From an uncultured Bacteroides sp. (GTDB taxonomy: Bacteria; Bacteroidota; Bacteroidia; Bacteroidales; Bacteroidaceae), in the NCBI GenBank assembly GCA_949285025.1, contig CASDXG010000020.1, forward strand, positions 22,541 to 86,540: DNA of 64,000 nt, written 5' to 3'. Of the stretch, positions 57,876-63,993 are shown in pieces; positions within the stretch are counted from its first letter, which is position 1; every line of letters starts with the position of its first letter. Both the position numbers and the translations under genes were made by a program. The notes below the pieces were generated by a model, which worked only from the letters and a program-made list of their open reading frames with translations, did no database searches and was not told the DNA's origin.

Positions 57876-58107
57876 CACTTTGAACGGAAAAGGTCAATCA
57901 ATGACCCTGCGGGGCTATTACAAGAGCCTGCCGGAGCCTACGTTCCCCAAAAGGGATTTTATTCAGGAAATCGCAACGAAGTGCAACGTGACCCTGACGA
58001 CTGCCAACAACTGGATTAAGTACGGCATCAAGCCGAACAATCCGGAACACGTCCGGATACTGTCTGAGATAACGGGAATACCCGCTGAGAACCTTTGGAT
58101 TGACTGA
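57853..58107 (+). CDS. Cro/CII-like small DNA-binding protein
   Basis: The first gene of the rightward early operon encodes 84 residues. The segment KRDFIQEIATKCNVTLTTANNWIKYGIKPNNPEHVRILSEITGIPAENLW is a helix-turn-helix of the YdaS/Cro style (TxANNWIKYGxxP.. then a bulky end). It faces the repressor gene across the operators, so a Cro-like role in the lysis-lysogeny choice is likely. The next gene overlaps or directly follows its TGA. Confidence 0.75.
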   Translation: MENSNKTNTLNGKGQSMTLRGYYKSLPEPTFPKRDFIQEIATKCNVTLTTANNWIKYGIKPNNPEHVRILSEITGIPAENLWID

Positions 58108-58108
58108 C

Positions 58109-58663
58109 ATGGAGAATTTGGAGTTTTACATATTGGACAACGAACTGTGGTGCCTGTTCCCCGATGGAAGAAACGAGCAAGTGACGGAGCACAACACGGA
58201 GCTTGTTCGGGAAATCCTGTCAAGGATACGCGAGTTCTATCCGGAGGCATACAAGGACCTCTCTAAATGGTATCAGAAAAGCGCAGCCAATGTTCCATAT
58301 TACCAATTCTTGATGGTGAACCGCTTTTGCCGATGCAATTTTGGCAAGTTGGATAACACAAGAAAAGACATTGGGCTGAACGGGATTTTTAACTTCGAAC
58401 GGGTGGATTGCCCAATGCGTGGTGAATGTCCGCACGAGAACAAAGTATGCTGTCCGGTTTTCAACAGCAAGTTATCAGATGCGGAAATGAGGGTGATGAA
58501 GTTAGTCTATGAAGGATGCGACAACGATGAGATTGCTGACTGCCTGTATTTATCTCCACACACGGTGAAGAATCATATCAAATCGGTATACTCCAAACTT
58601 GGCATCCATGAAAAATCAGAGTTTATTCAATATGCTAATAAAAATAATCTTTTTAACGATTGA
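58109..58663 (+). CDS. Cys-rich protein with LuxR-type HTH
   Basis: The 184-residue protein (ATG at 58109, just after the previous stop) has an N-terminal alpha region, then a cysteine-rich middle: NRFCRCNFG, DCPMRGECPHENKVCCPVF (about eight cysteines with one histidine), which could bind zinc or an iron-sulfur cluster. The C-terminal ~60 residues are a GerE/LuxR helix-turn-helix: LSDAEMRVMKLVYEGCDNDEIADCLYLSPHTVKNHIKSVYSKLGI. Similar proteins occur in Bacteroides phages and conjugative elements. It is probably an early transcription regulator; what it senses is unknown. Confidence 0.78.
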   Translation: MENLEFYILDNELWCLFPDGRNEQVTEHNTELVREILSRIREFYPEAYKDLSKWYQKSAANVPYYQFLMVNRFCRCNFGKLDNTRKDIGLNGIFNFERVDCPMRGECPHENKVCCPVFNSKLSDAEMRVMKLVYEGCDNDEIADCLYLSPHTVKNHIKSVYSKLGIHEKSEFIQYANKNNLFND

Positions 58664-58666
58664 GCT

Positions 58667-58951
58667 ATGTATAATTTGAATACTCCAATATGGCAATTGA
58701 CTGTAGGCGAGTTTTTAGAACTACAAGAAAAAAGCAGAATCGATATCGCAAAAAAAGAAAAATCGGACTCATCTATCAAGAAAAATTTAGTCTACGGCAT
58801 TAAGGGATTAGCAGAACTGCTTAGTTGCTCGCCAACTACTGCGCAAAAAATTAAAAATAGCGGTGTAATAGATAAAGCAATCTCTCAATTTGGGAGGAAA
58901 TTAATAATTGATGCAGATCTCGTTTTAAAACTAATAAGTAAAGAATCATGA
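58667..58951 (+). CDS. DUF3853-like phage protein
   Basis: The 94-residue protein has the segments TPIWQLTVGEFLEL, then YGIKGLAELLSCSPTTAQKIKNSGVIDKAISQFGRKLIIDADLVLKLI, a winged-helix or MerR-like fold used by small helix-turn-helix excisionase-like proteins (DUF3853 family in Bacteroidetes mobile DNA). It may be a DNA-binding excisionase or regulator. It overlaps the next gene by the ATGA at 58948. Confidence 0.72.
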   Translation: MYNLNTPIWQLTVGEFLELQEKSRIDIAKKEKSDSSIKKNLVYGIKGLAELLSCSPTTAQKIKNSGVIDKAISQFGRKLIIDADLVLKLISKES

Positions 58952-59205
58952 CACAGACAGAAGTAAACAACCAACTAAACGACCTGTACAGAGAGCTGGC
59001 GGATGTGCAGCTGATGACGGAGGAAGAAGTCTGCAAAAGATACAACGTGGACTACAAAGAAGAATTGATTGAAGGTCTCAACGAAGAGATTGCTTTCTGG
59101 GAAAACGAAGCGGAAGCTTTTGAAGAGGACGAAGAAGAATATGACGAGTGGGACGCGCACGGCTTTGCCAACGAAGCGGACTACACCCGATGGAGATATC
59201 TCTAA
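58948..59205 (+). CDS. Small acidic phage protein
   Basis: The 85-residue product is strongly acidic in its second half (a run of E and D around EAFEEDEEEYDEWDAHG). It ends NEADYTRWRYL. The first half has a helical TQTEVNNQLNDLYRELADVQL stretch. No family was recognised. Acidic early phage proteins are sometimes DNA mimics that block host nucleases, a guess only. Its stop is TAA, 10 nt upstream of a tRNA that would read UAA. Confidence 0.65.
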   Translation: MTQTEVNNQLNDLYRELADVQLMTEEEVCKRYNVDYKEELIEGLNEEIAFWENEAEAFEEDEEEYDEWDAHGFANEADYTRWRYL

Positions 59206-59215
59206 GAAAACAACG

Positions 59216-59288
59216 CATTGCATAGTTCAAAAGGCGAGAACACATTCCTTTAAAGAATGACGTCCGGGTTCGAATCCCGGTGCAGTGA
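59216..59288 (+). tRNA. Phage tRNA with anticodon TTA (reads UAA): candidate ochre suppressor
   Basis: A canonical 73-nt tRNA: acceptor CATTGCA/TGCAGTG (one T:G), T8 A9, D arm GTTC-AAAAGGCGA-GAAC with the conserved GG in the loop, anticodon arm CATTC-CTTTAAA-GAATG with U33 and anticodon TTA at 59250-59252, variable loop ACGT, T arm CCGGG-TTCGAAT-CCCGG, discriminator A. CCA is not encoded. The anticodon pairs with UAA. The C1:G72 and A73 ends do not settle the amino acid. The stems are all paired, so it does not look degraded. Confidence 0.85.
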
Positions 59289-59289
59289 C

Positions 59290-59467
59290 TAAGGCTAAAC
59301 CGATGACGCCTTAAACAGTCGGTCAACGCTTGGCAACGCAGATGCCTGTATCCAACGATGTAACAGTGGCGTTTCCCTCAAAATAGAGCGGCAGACGATA
59401 ACCCGAAGCGCGAAAAGCAGATCCGTTGACTTGTCCGGTGAGAGCAGCGTGGTTAAATGGCGAATTT
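59290..59467 (+). ncRNA. Structured leader after the tRNA, possible pseudoknot
   Basis: No long frame is visible. TAAGGC (59290-59295) pairs with GCCTTA (59308-59313), and ACCGA (59299-59303) inside that loop pairs with TCGGT (59319-59323), which makes an H-type pseudoknot of 6 and 5 bp with loops of 3, 4 and 5 nt. The stretch to 59467 holds no gene that I can support. It may be a processed spacer or an RNA of its own. Confidence 0.4.
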
Positions 59468-59590
59468 ATGAAATCGACTTTCAGCACCGAAAACCGTCCT
59501 TACGGTAGCGAGTATGAGCGTTGGGCGTGCTTACCGCTGAAAGGTACAACAATAATTCCCGTGACTTACCGAACCTACGGTAAGCAGTAA
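59468..59590 (+). CDS. Possible 40-residue phage protein
   Basis: An ATG frame of 40 codons ends with TAA at 59588. The peptide STFSTENRPYGSEYERWACL continues to LKGTTIIPVTYRTYGKQ and has a balanced composition, unlike random frames. It overlaps strong inverted repeats, so the sequence may instead be conserved for RNA structure. No ribosome binding site stands out. Confidence 0.35.
   Translation: MKSTFSTENRPYGSEYERWACLPLKGTTIIPVTYRTYGKQ
59478..59543 (+). repeat. Inverted repeat with inner hairpin in the early phage region
   Basis: CTTTCAGC (59478-59485) pairs with GCTGAAAG (59536-59543). A small CCGT-CCTT-ACGG hairpin lies inside. It falls within the small frame at 59468-59590. Confidence 0.4.
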
Positions 59591-59616
59591 GGCAACCATC
59601 GGAACGCTCACGGGAA
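59556..59616 (+). repeat. Large hairpin upstream of the gene at 59638
   Basis: TTCCCGTGA (59556-59564) pairs with TCACGGGAA (59608-59616), 9 bp, and directly inside it CTTACCG (59565-59571) pairs with CGGTAAG (59578-59584). The outer stem ends 21 nt before the next start codon. Two other intergenic hairpins in this operon have similar outer stems (60257-60304 and 63777-63833). Confidence 0.55.
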
Positions 59617-59637
59617 CGAAACCAAAAACAATACAAT

Positions 59638-59862
59638 ATGAAAAAATCCATTAAGACAGGGCTTGCATTATTTGCAATGCTTATCGTTCTCGGGCTGGCC
59701 GGGAATGTGGAGCGCACGGAGGAGATTATCTATCACATGCCACAGGCGGTATATGATACGATTAAAGCTAAGGTCGGGGATTCCGAATACAGAATAGCAA
59801 AAGAATACGTTAAAAACAGAGAGCTTTATGAACGAACTTACACAGATAGTACAGGACATTAA
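59638..59862 (+). CDS. Small exported or membrane-anchored phage protein
   Basis: The 74 residues start with a basic N-terminus and a hydrophobic run (KKSIKTGLALFAMLIVLGLAG), a signal peptide or single anchor, then a soluble helical part (EEIIYHMPQAVYDTIKAK). No family recognised. The next gene starts inside it at 59828. The stop is TAA. Confidence 0.55.
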   Translation: MKKSIKTGLALFAMLIVLGLAGNVERTEEIIYHMPQAVYDTIKAKVGDSEYRIAKEYVKNRELYERTYTDSTGH

Positions 59863-59992
59863 CAATGACCTGAAAGAAATCAAACAAATGCTGACGGAAA
59901 GAAACAAGGAACTTGAACGTCGCAAAAAGTTCGATGAAGAGATAAGCAGACAAATCAGAGAAATTTACGAGTCGAGGAAAAGACATGAGTAG
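59828..59992 (+). CDS. Short coiled-coil phage protein
   Basis: A 54-codon frame beginning inside the previous gene in another frame and ending with TAG at 59990-59992; the following gene's ATG at 59985 overlaps it by 8 nt. The peptide is almost wholly charged and helical (DINNDLKEIKQMLTERNKEL, then RRKKFDEEISRQIREIYESR), with leucine spacing fit for a coiled coil. The overlaps on both sides are typical of phage operons and support it as real. Confidence 0.6.
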   Translation: MNELTQIVQDINNDLKEIKQMLTERNKELERRKKFDEEISRQIREIYESRKRHE

Positions 59993-60245
59993 AAGAAATA
60001 TACCGACAATAACAGCAGAGAAACTTAGGGAATCGGGTTTTACAGTAATGGACGCACCGAAGAAGATGCGCACGGCACTCCGCGAAATGCCGGTAGGAAT
60101 GGTGTATGCCTTTCAGGGGGTGGTACATACGTCACTCTTATCCGTTATAAGCATGGCGCAGCAAGACCCGATAGAACCGAAGAAGTTTAAAGAAATAGGG
60201 TGTGACCCCGTGAACAGGATATATTTCATACAGCGCATTTCTTGA
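59985..60245 (+). CDS. Small phage protein of unknown function
   Basis: 86 residues starting SRRNIPTITAEKLRESGF, basic and soluble, with KKMRTALREMPVGMVYAFQGV in the middle and IYFIQRIS at the end. I recognise no motif. It overlaps the end of the coiled-coil gene and is followed by a hairpin at 60257-60304. The stop is TGA. Confidence 0.6.
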   Translation: MSRRNIPTITAEKLRESGFTVMDAPKKMRTALREMPVGMVYAFQGVVHTSLLSVISMAQQDPIEPKKFKEIGCDPVNRIYFIQRIS

Positions 60246-60256
60246 CACCTCTCCCC

Positions 60257-60304
60257 TCCCGTAACTTTCAGTCGGACAGCGTACACACCGAAACACGCAC
60301 GGGA
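60257..60304 (+). repeat. Hairpin upstream of the gene at 60335
   Basis: TCCCGT (60257-60262) pairs with ACGGGA (60299-60304). The right arm runs into GAAC, as in the two other structured gaps (59556-59616 and 63777-63833). It could be a weak terminator or an RNA processing site. Confidence 0.4.
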
Positions 60305-60334
60305 ACTATTATTCTAACTTAACTTATATTTATT

Positions 60335-60826
60335 ATGAAACAGATTAAATTTGATTTGCCGAAAGGTTTCAATGGCTACCTCACAACAATCGAGAACGAC
60401 AAGGTTGTTGTAAAAGGCTTTGAAGACGGTGATATATTGGTATCTTCCTTCGGTTCCATATTCATTTTCAACGGAAACGGAGGCTACAAAACCAGCCTTC
60501 ATGCGGCATTGTTACACGGAACCGATAAAATGATATATGGCGGTTCTCTCAACGGGGATATTATAGACGGGTACAGACCTGCCAGTGAACCAGAAAAACA
60601 ACGCCTTTTCGAGGCAATGAGAAGAGACGGGAAACGGTGGAATGAAGAAAAGAAATGTGTTGAGGATATTGAATATCCTTATGCCGTGAAATGTACGGTG
60701 ACGGTCTACAAGTCCGAATACGGAGGAGTAACCCAAAAACAATTCGATCATACCGTCTCTTATAAGACAAAGGAAGATGTGGAAAAATTAACCGGAGAAA
60801 TCTGTAATATATTCAAGGCAGGATAA
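60335..60826 (+). CDS. Phage protein of unknown function, 163 residues
   Basis: The N-terminus has two beta-rich segments (KQIKFDLPKGFNGYLTTIEND, then FGSIFIFNGNGGYKTSLHAALL) and the middle has DGYRPASEPEKQRLFEAMRRDGKRWNEEKK. The RRDGKRWNxExK stretch resembles a conserved patch seen in several Bacteroidetes phage proteins. The C-terminal part is a separate beta domain (YAVKCTVTVYKSEYGG). The function is unknown. A terminator follows its TAA. Confidence 0.6.
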   Translation: MKQIKFDLPKGFNGYLTTIENDKVVVKGFEDGDILVSSFGSIFIFNGNGGYKTSLHAALLHGTDKMIYGGSLNGDIIDGYRPASEPEKQRLFEAMRRDGKRWNEEKKCVEDIEYPYAVKCTVTVYKSEYGGVTQKQFDHTVSYKTKEDVEKLTGEICNIFKAG

Positions 60827-60846
60827 AGTTTCATTTTCAACCTCAG

Positions 60847-60875
60847 CCGCTCTTACCGGGCGGTTTTCTTTTTTA
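60847..60875 (+). terminator. Intrinsic terminator in the early operon
   Basis: CCGCTC (60847-60852) pairs with GGGCGG (60858-60863), one T:G, loop TTACC, followed by TTTTCTTTTTT. It would limit transcription into the recombination genes unless read through. Confidence 0.75.
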
Positions 60876-60882
60876 CAGCATT

Positions 60883-61074
60883 ATGGAAACGACTTATCAG
60901 ATAACCGGCTATCAGCTGGTGTACGCAGACGGGACAAGGGACAACGTGAAGCTCCTGCAGCCCGTCATGACAAGAAGCATCGAATACTTCCGCGACCGAA
61001 TCAAGCAGAAGAAGGGTTGCGTAAGCGTGAACCTCTCTTACATAGAACTGCCCGCAGAAGATTCTAACTTTTAA
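60883..61074 (+). CDS. Small phage protein before the recombination genes
   Basis: 63 residues: TYQITGYQLVYADGTRDNVK, then VMTRSIEYFRDRIKQKKG and VSVNLSYIELPAED. It is a compact alpha/beta protein with no known family. It lies between the terminator and the Sak4-like gene with 13 nt to the next start, so it probably belongs to that module. Confidence 0.6.
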   Translation: METTYQITGYQLVYADGTRDNVKLLQPVMTRSIEYFRDRIKQKKGCVSVNLSYIELPAEDSNF

Positions 61075-61087
61075 AAACTCATATATT

Positions 61088-62023
61088 ATGTCATTAATCA
61101 AAAAATCAACGGAAATATCTATTCCGTCAACCGTAAAGATGATGATTTACGGTCAGTCCGGAATGGGAAAAACGACAGTCGCGCTGAGTGCTCCCAAACC
61201 TTTGTTATTGGACTTCGATAACGGAGTTAAACGTGTAAACATGTCTCATCTGGAAGGTGTGGACATCGTACAGATTACCTCATGGCAGGATGTACAACAG
61301 GTGCTTCAAGAAGATTTGTCCGCCTATCGTTCCATCGTGGTAGATACTATCGGGAAAATGATGGATTTCATCATCACATATAAATGCGGGACACGCCAGC
61401 CGCAAATAAATGACTGGGGAGGTATCAATGCCGAGTTCTCTTGGTTCACACGGGCATTATCCTCGCTCAACAAGAATGTGATATTCGTTGCCCACAGAGA
61501 TACGAGAAAAGAGGGTGACGATACCGTATTTATCCCTGCATTACGTGAAAAATCTTATAATTCCATTGTTACCGAGCTGGATTTACTAGGATATATGGAG
61601 ATGAAGAACGAGAACGGCATGCAAAAACGCACTATTACTTTTGACCCGACATCGAGAAATGACGGGAAAAACACTTGCAACCTTCCGGGCATAATGGTCG
61701 TTCCGACTATCATAGACAGCGCGGGAAATCCGAAAGGAGAAAACAACTTTATAACGAATCAGGTAATCGCTCCCTATCTGCACATGCTTCAAGTAAAGAA
61801 AGATGAAGTAGAGAAATACAAAAAACTCATGAATGAAATTCAGGATACTATAGAGCTGATTACAGACGCGCAATCGGCCAATGAATTTATATCCCAGATA
61901 GACAAGTTCAATCACATCGGAAGTTCAAAAGCAAAAGCCGCACAGCTGTTAAAAGACAAGGCTAAATCTTTAGGACTTACCCTGAATAAAGAGACAAGAA
62001 TGTATGAACAGCCCGCAGCCTAA
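61088..62023 (+). CDS. Sak4-like phage recombination ATPase
   Basis: A RecA-fold ATPase of 311 residues. The Walker A motif MIYGQSGMGKTTVA is near residue 22, and SIVVDTIGKMMDF holds the Walker B acidic residue; VIFVAHRDTRKEGDD follows, then a beta-rich core. This layout fits the AAA_24 phage ATP-binding group, to which the single-strand annealing/Sak4 proteins belong. They work with a phage nuclease and single-strand binding protein, and both are found directly downstream here. The C-terminal ~80 residues are helical and charged. Confidence 0.8.
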   Translation: MSLIKKSTEISIPSTVKMMIYGQSGMGKTTVALSAPKPLLLDFDNGVKRVNMSHLEGVDIVQITSWQDVQQVLQEDLSAYRSIVVDTIGKMMDFIITYKCGTRQPQINDWGGINAEFSWFTRALSSLNKNVIFVAHRDTRKEGDDTVFIPALREKSYNSIVTELDLLGYMEMKNENGMQKRTITFDPTSRNDGKNTCNLPGIMVVPTIIDSAGNPKGENNFITNQVIAPYLHMLQVKKDEVEKYKKLMNEIQDTIELITDAQSANEFISQIDKFNHIGSSKAKAAQLLKDKAKSLGLTLNKETRMYEQPAA

Positions 62024-62825
62024 ATACAGGATATATCCGAGTCTGCTTGATGCTTACACGGATTATCTGAAAAGCGATGATATTTATGAACGTTATTGGG
62101 GATTCAGCGAGAATCCCCCTTTTTCTCCTGAAGAGTTCAGAGAGAAACAGTTCCATGCGCTCATAGACAGGATAAACCGTGTTCCGTTCGAGAGCGAGGC
62201 GGCAGATAAGGGGACGGCATTCAACGAAGTCGTGGATTGCCTGATTGAAAATCGGAAGTCAAATATTGTTCAGGTTGAACGGATATACAAAAAAGAACAG
62301 GAAGGTGCCTGCGACAACTTCGGAAAACCATTATACTACGATGAATATCAGACAAACGAAATTGTCGCTCTGCGAGCAACCTATAACAACCGGCAGTTTG
62401 ATTTCCCCATCTCCCTCTGTCGCGAATTTGCCGTCTATTATAAAGGCGCATTAACCCAGCAGCGGGTAGAAGCCATACTCCATACGTGCTTCGGCGATGT
62501 ACTGGTATATGGTGTGATTGATGAGCTTATGCCGTTATCCGTTCATGACATCAAGACAACAGGCAGCTATTACGTGGGGAAGTTTAAAGACCATTACCAG
62601 CATCTTGTTTATCCGTATTGCCTCGTTGAAAGCGGTAACGATATAAGGACATTTGAATATAACGTTACGGACTTTAAAAACACTTATACGGAAACATATG
62701 TATTCAATCCGGAACGGGACATTCCCGTATTAAGAGAATGTGTGGAAGATTTTATCCGTTTCTTAAATGATAATCGGAATCTTATAACCGATACTAAAAT
62801 ATTCGGAGGAAAAGAAAATGCCTAA
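62004..62825 (+). CDS. PD-(D/E)XK family phage exonuclease
   Basis: 273 residues, overlapping the ATPase gene by 20 nt. The Cas4/RecB-type nuclease core can be traced as DKGTAFNEVVDCLIE (helix with the histidine-replacing position), ILHTCFGDVLVYGVIDELMP with the catalytic Asp, then VHDIKTT with the D-x-K pair, and a late QHLVYPYCLV helix with the conserved Gln and Tyr. It most likely resects DNA ends for the Sak4-like protein. Confidence 0.78.
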   Translation: MNSPQPKYRIYPSLLDAYTDYLKSDDIYERYWGFSENPPFSPEEFREKQFHALIDRINRVPFESEAADKGTAFNEVVDCLIENRKSNIVQVERIYKKEQEGACDNFGKPLYYDEYQTNEIVALRATYNNRQFDFPISLCREFAVYYKGALTQQRVEAILHTCFGDVLVYGVIDELMPLSVHDIKTTGSYYVGKFKDHYQHLVYPYCLVESGNDIRTFEYNVTDFKNTYTETYVFNPERDIPVLRECVEDFIRFLNDNRNLITDTKIFGGKENA

Positions 62826-63240
62826 CCAAGTAACAGGAAAGATTGAGCGCATCGCGCCGACCGTACAGATACAATCCAAAGACGGTACAAAAACTTATCA
62901 AAAAAGAGAAATTACATTGAATCTCATACGCTTTGACCCGTACACGGGCGAGCCGTATTCTTTTGACAATTACCCGACATTCGAGTTCTCGGGCGACAAA
63001 TGCGCAGAGCTGGACAGAAACAAGCCCGGACAGGTGGTGACGGTAAGTTTCGACCTTCAGGGAACCAAATACACCGACAAGGACGGGGAAACAAAGTATT
63101 TCACCCGCATACGGGGGTATAAGATTGAGCCGAGACAGACGAGCCGACCGCAGGGCGCACAGCAGACGGCACCGCAGGCTCCGCCCTTCCCTCCCGCTTC
63201 GGAGATTCCGCCGCAACCGGCTGACGACCTGCCTTGGTGA
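62818..63240 (+). CDS. ssb: Single-stranded DNA-binding protein-like phage protein
   Basis: The 140-residue protein starts PNQVTGKIERIAPTVQIQS and has an OB-fold style beta core (KREITLNLIRFDPYTGE, CAELDRNKPGQVVTVSFDLQG, KYFTRIRGYKIEP), then a Pro/Gln/Ala linker and an acidic end ADDLPW. Tails of this DDxPF/W kind are the protein-interaction ends of bacterial SSB. It overlaps the nuclease gene by 8 nt. Confidence 0.75.
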   Translation: MPNQVTGKIERIAPTVQIQSKDGTKTYQKREITLNLIRFDPYTGEPYSFDNYPTFEFSGDKCAELDRNKPGQVVTVSFDLQGTKYTDKDGETKYFTRIRGYKIEPRQTSRPQGAQQTAPQAPPFPPASEIPPQPADDLPW

Positions 63241-63292
63241 TTATGAGATTTGACGGGAAAAATGAAGCAATAATACTTTAATGCTAATTATT

Positions 63293-63688
63293 ATGTTTTA
63301 CGAAATTAAATTAAAGACAGAGAAAGAAAAAGAAAACGGAGAAATAAAAGAGGTCGCAGAACATTTCATTACGGACGTGGAGCTTTTCGCGGAGGCAGAA
63401 TGTAAAGGACTGGATTTGTATAATAACAACTGCGATGTGTTTTCCATTATCCGCTCGAAAATCAAGGAAATAGTAAACGATAAGGAAGAGGACAAGCCTT
63501 TCTTCAAGGCTACCGTAACAGATACGTTTACAGATGAAGACGGAAACGAAAAGGAGAACAAATATTTTATTCTCGTATGCGCCAAAGACATTCCGGAAGC
63601 AAACAAAATCATGGAGGATTATCTGAGACAGGGGTTCGACATGAAAATTGACGGAATTGTAAAAACTAAAATACTTGATGTGATATGA
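63293..63688 (+). CDS. DUF4494-like phage protein
   Basis: The start at 63293 (MFYEIKLKTEKE) is favoured over an ATG four codons upstream. The 131 residues begin with FYEIKLKTEKEKENGEIKEVAEHFITDVELFAEAE, matching the K-V-x-x-x-x-x-ENG-x-x-KxVxExxLVDAxSFxEAE pattern of DUF4494, and end with ILVCAKDIPEANKIMEDYLRQ. The family is common in Bacteroidetes phages; its job is not known. A tiny frame overlaps its TGA. Confidence 0.68.
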   Translation: MFYEIKLKTEKEKENGEIKEVAEHFITDVELFAEAECKGLDLYNNNCDVFSIIRSKIKEIVNDKEEDKPFFKATVTDTFTDEDGNEKENKYFILVCAKDIPEANKIMEDYLRQGFDMKIDGIVKTKILDVI

Positions 63689-63738
63689 ACGAAACAATCT
63701 ACATCCCAGACTGGCACCCGGTGGAGTTACCATTTTAG
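63685..63738 (+). CDS. Possible 17-residue peptide
   Basis: ATGA overlap with the previous stop, ending in TAG at 63736. The peptide is NETIYIPDWHPVELPF. It is short and may be only chance, but the coupled start is of the same type used by neighbouring genes. Confidence 0.25.
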   Translation: MNETIYIPDWHPVELPF

Positions 63739-63776
63739 AATATATTAAACGTTATCTGACCACATGTGTAATTTTC

Positions 63777-63833
63777 TCCCCGCAAGCCCAATCCGGGTTA
63801 CGCCAATGACACGGTAAACGGGAACTGCGGGGA
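63777..63833 (+). repeat. Hairpin directly upstream of the tRNA-like element
   Basis: TCCCCGCA (63777-63784) pairs with TGCGGGGA (63826-63833), 8 bp. It ends 6 nt before the 5' end of the tRNA-like sequence. The loop contains GGGTTACG and CGGTAAACGGGAAC, the last part shared in kind with other structured gaps here. It may be a processing signal or a terminator. Confidence 0.5.
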
Positions 63834-63839
63834 CAAAAT

Positions 63840-63993
63840 GGTATCGTGGCGGAATTGGTTAGACGCTGACAACTCTTAGTAGACTTGGTTACGATGTTAT
63901 GAAAACGGGGCATCAATGTAAAACGTTAATACCGTTCTACGCATAAGACGTGAAGATTGCCAAGCATTGCAGGTTCGAATCCTGCCGATACCA
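63840..63993 (+). tRNA. Leu-like tRNA body with a large insertion in the variable region
   Basis: The ends form a perfect acceptor stem GGTATCG/CGATACC with discriminator A, and the T arm is perfect (GCAGG-TTCGAAT-CCTGC). The 5' part TG-GCGGAATTGGTTAGACGC has the class II D arm used by Leu tRNAs. An imperfect anticodon arm CAACTC-TTAGTA-GACTTG with one C:C mismatch offers TAG (Leu, CUA) in the loop. The RNA is 154 nt, about 70 longer than a normal Leu tRNA. The extra part pairs with itself: CTTGG (63884-63888) with CCAAG (63960-63964), and TTACGATG with CATC-AAT-GTAA. It could be a tRNA with a giant variable arm, an intron-bearing tRNA or a tRNA mimic. CCA is not encoded. Confidence 0.55.

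Noticed and set aside
59216-59637. tmRNA (ssrA) with tRNA-like part and pseudoknots
   Set aside because: The tRNA has a full D arm and anticodon arm, and a tag reading frame placed between the tRNA-like halves is absent.
57853-63738. Complete reassignment of UAA in the phage
   Set aside because: Several early genes end in TAA directly before a terminator or the next start (for example at 60824 and 61072), so UAA works as a stop in this region.
63840-63993. A group I intron inside the tRNA-like element
   Set aside because: The extra part is only about 70 nt, and the conserved group I core pairings are not visible.
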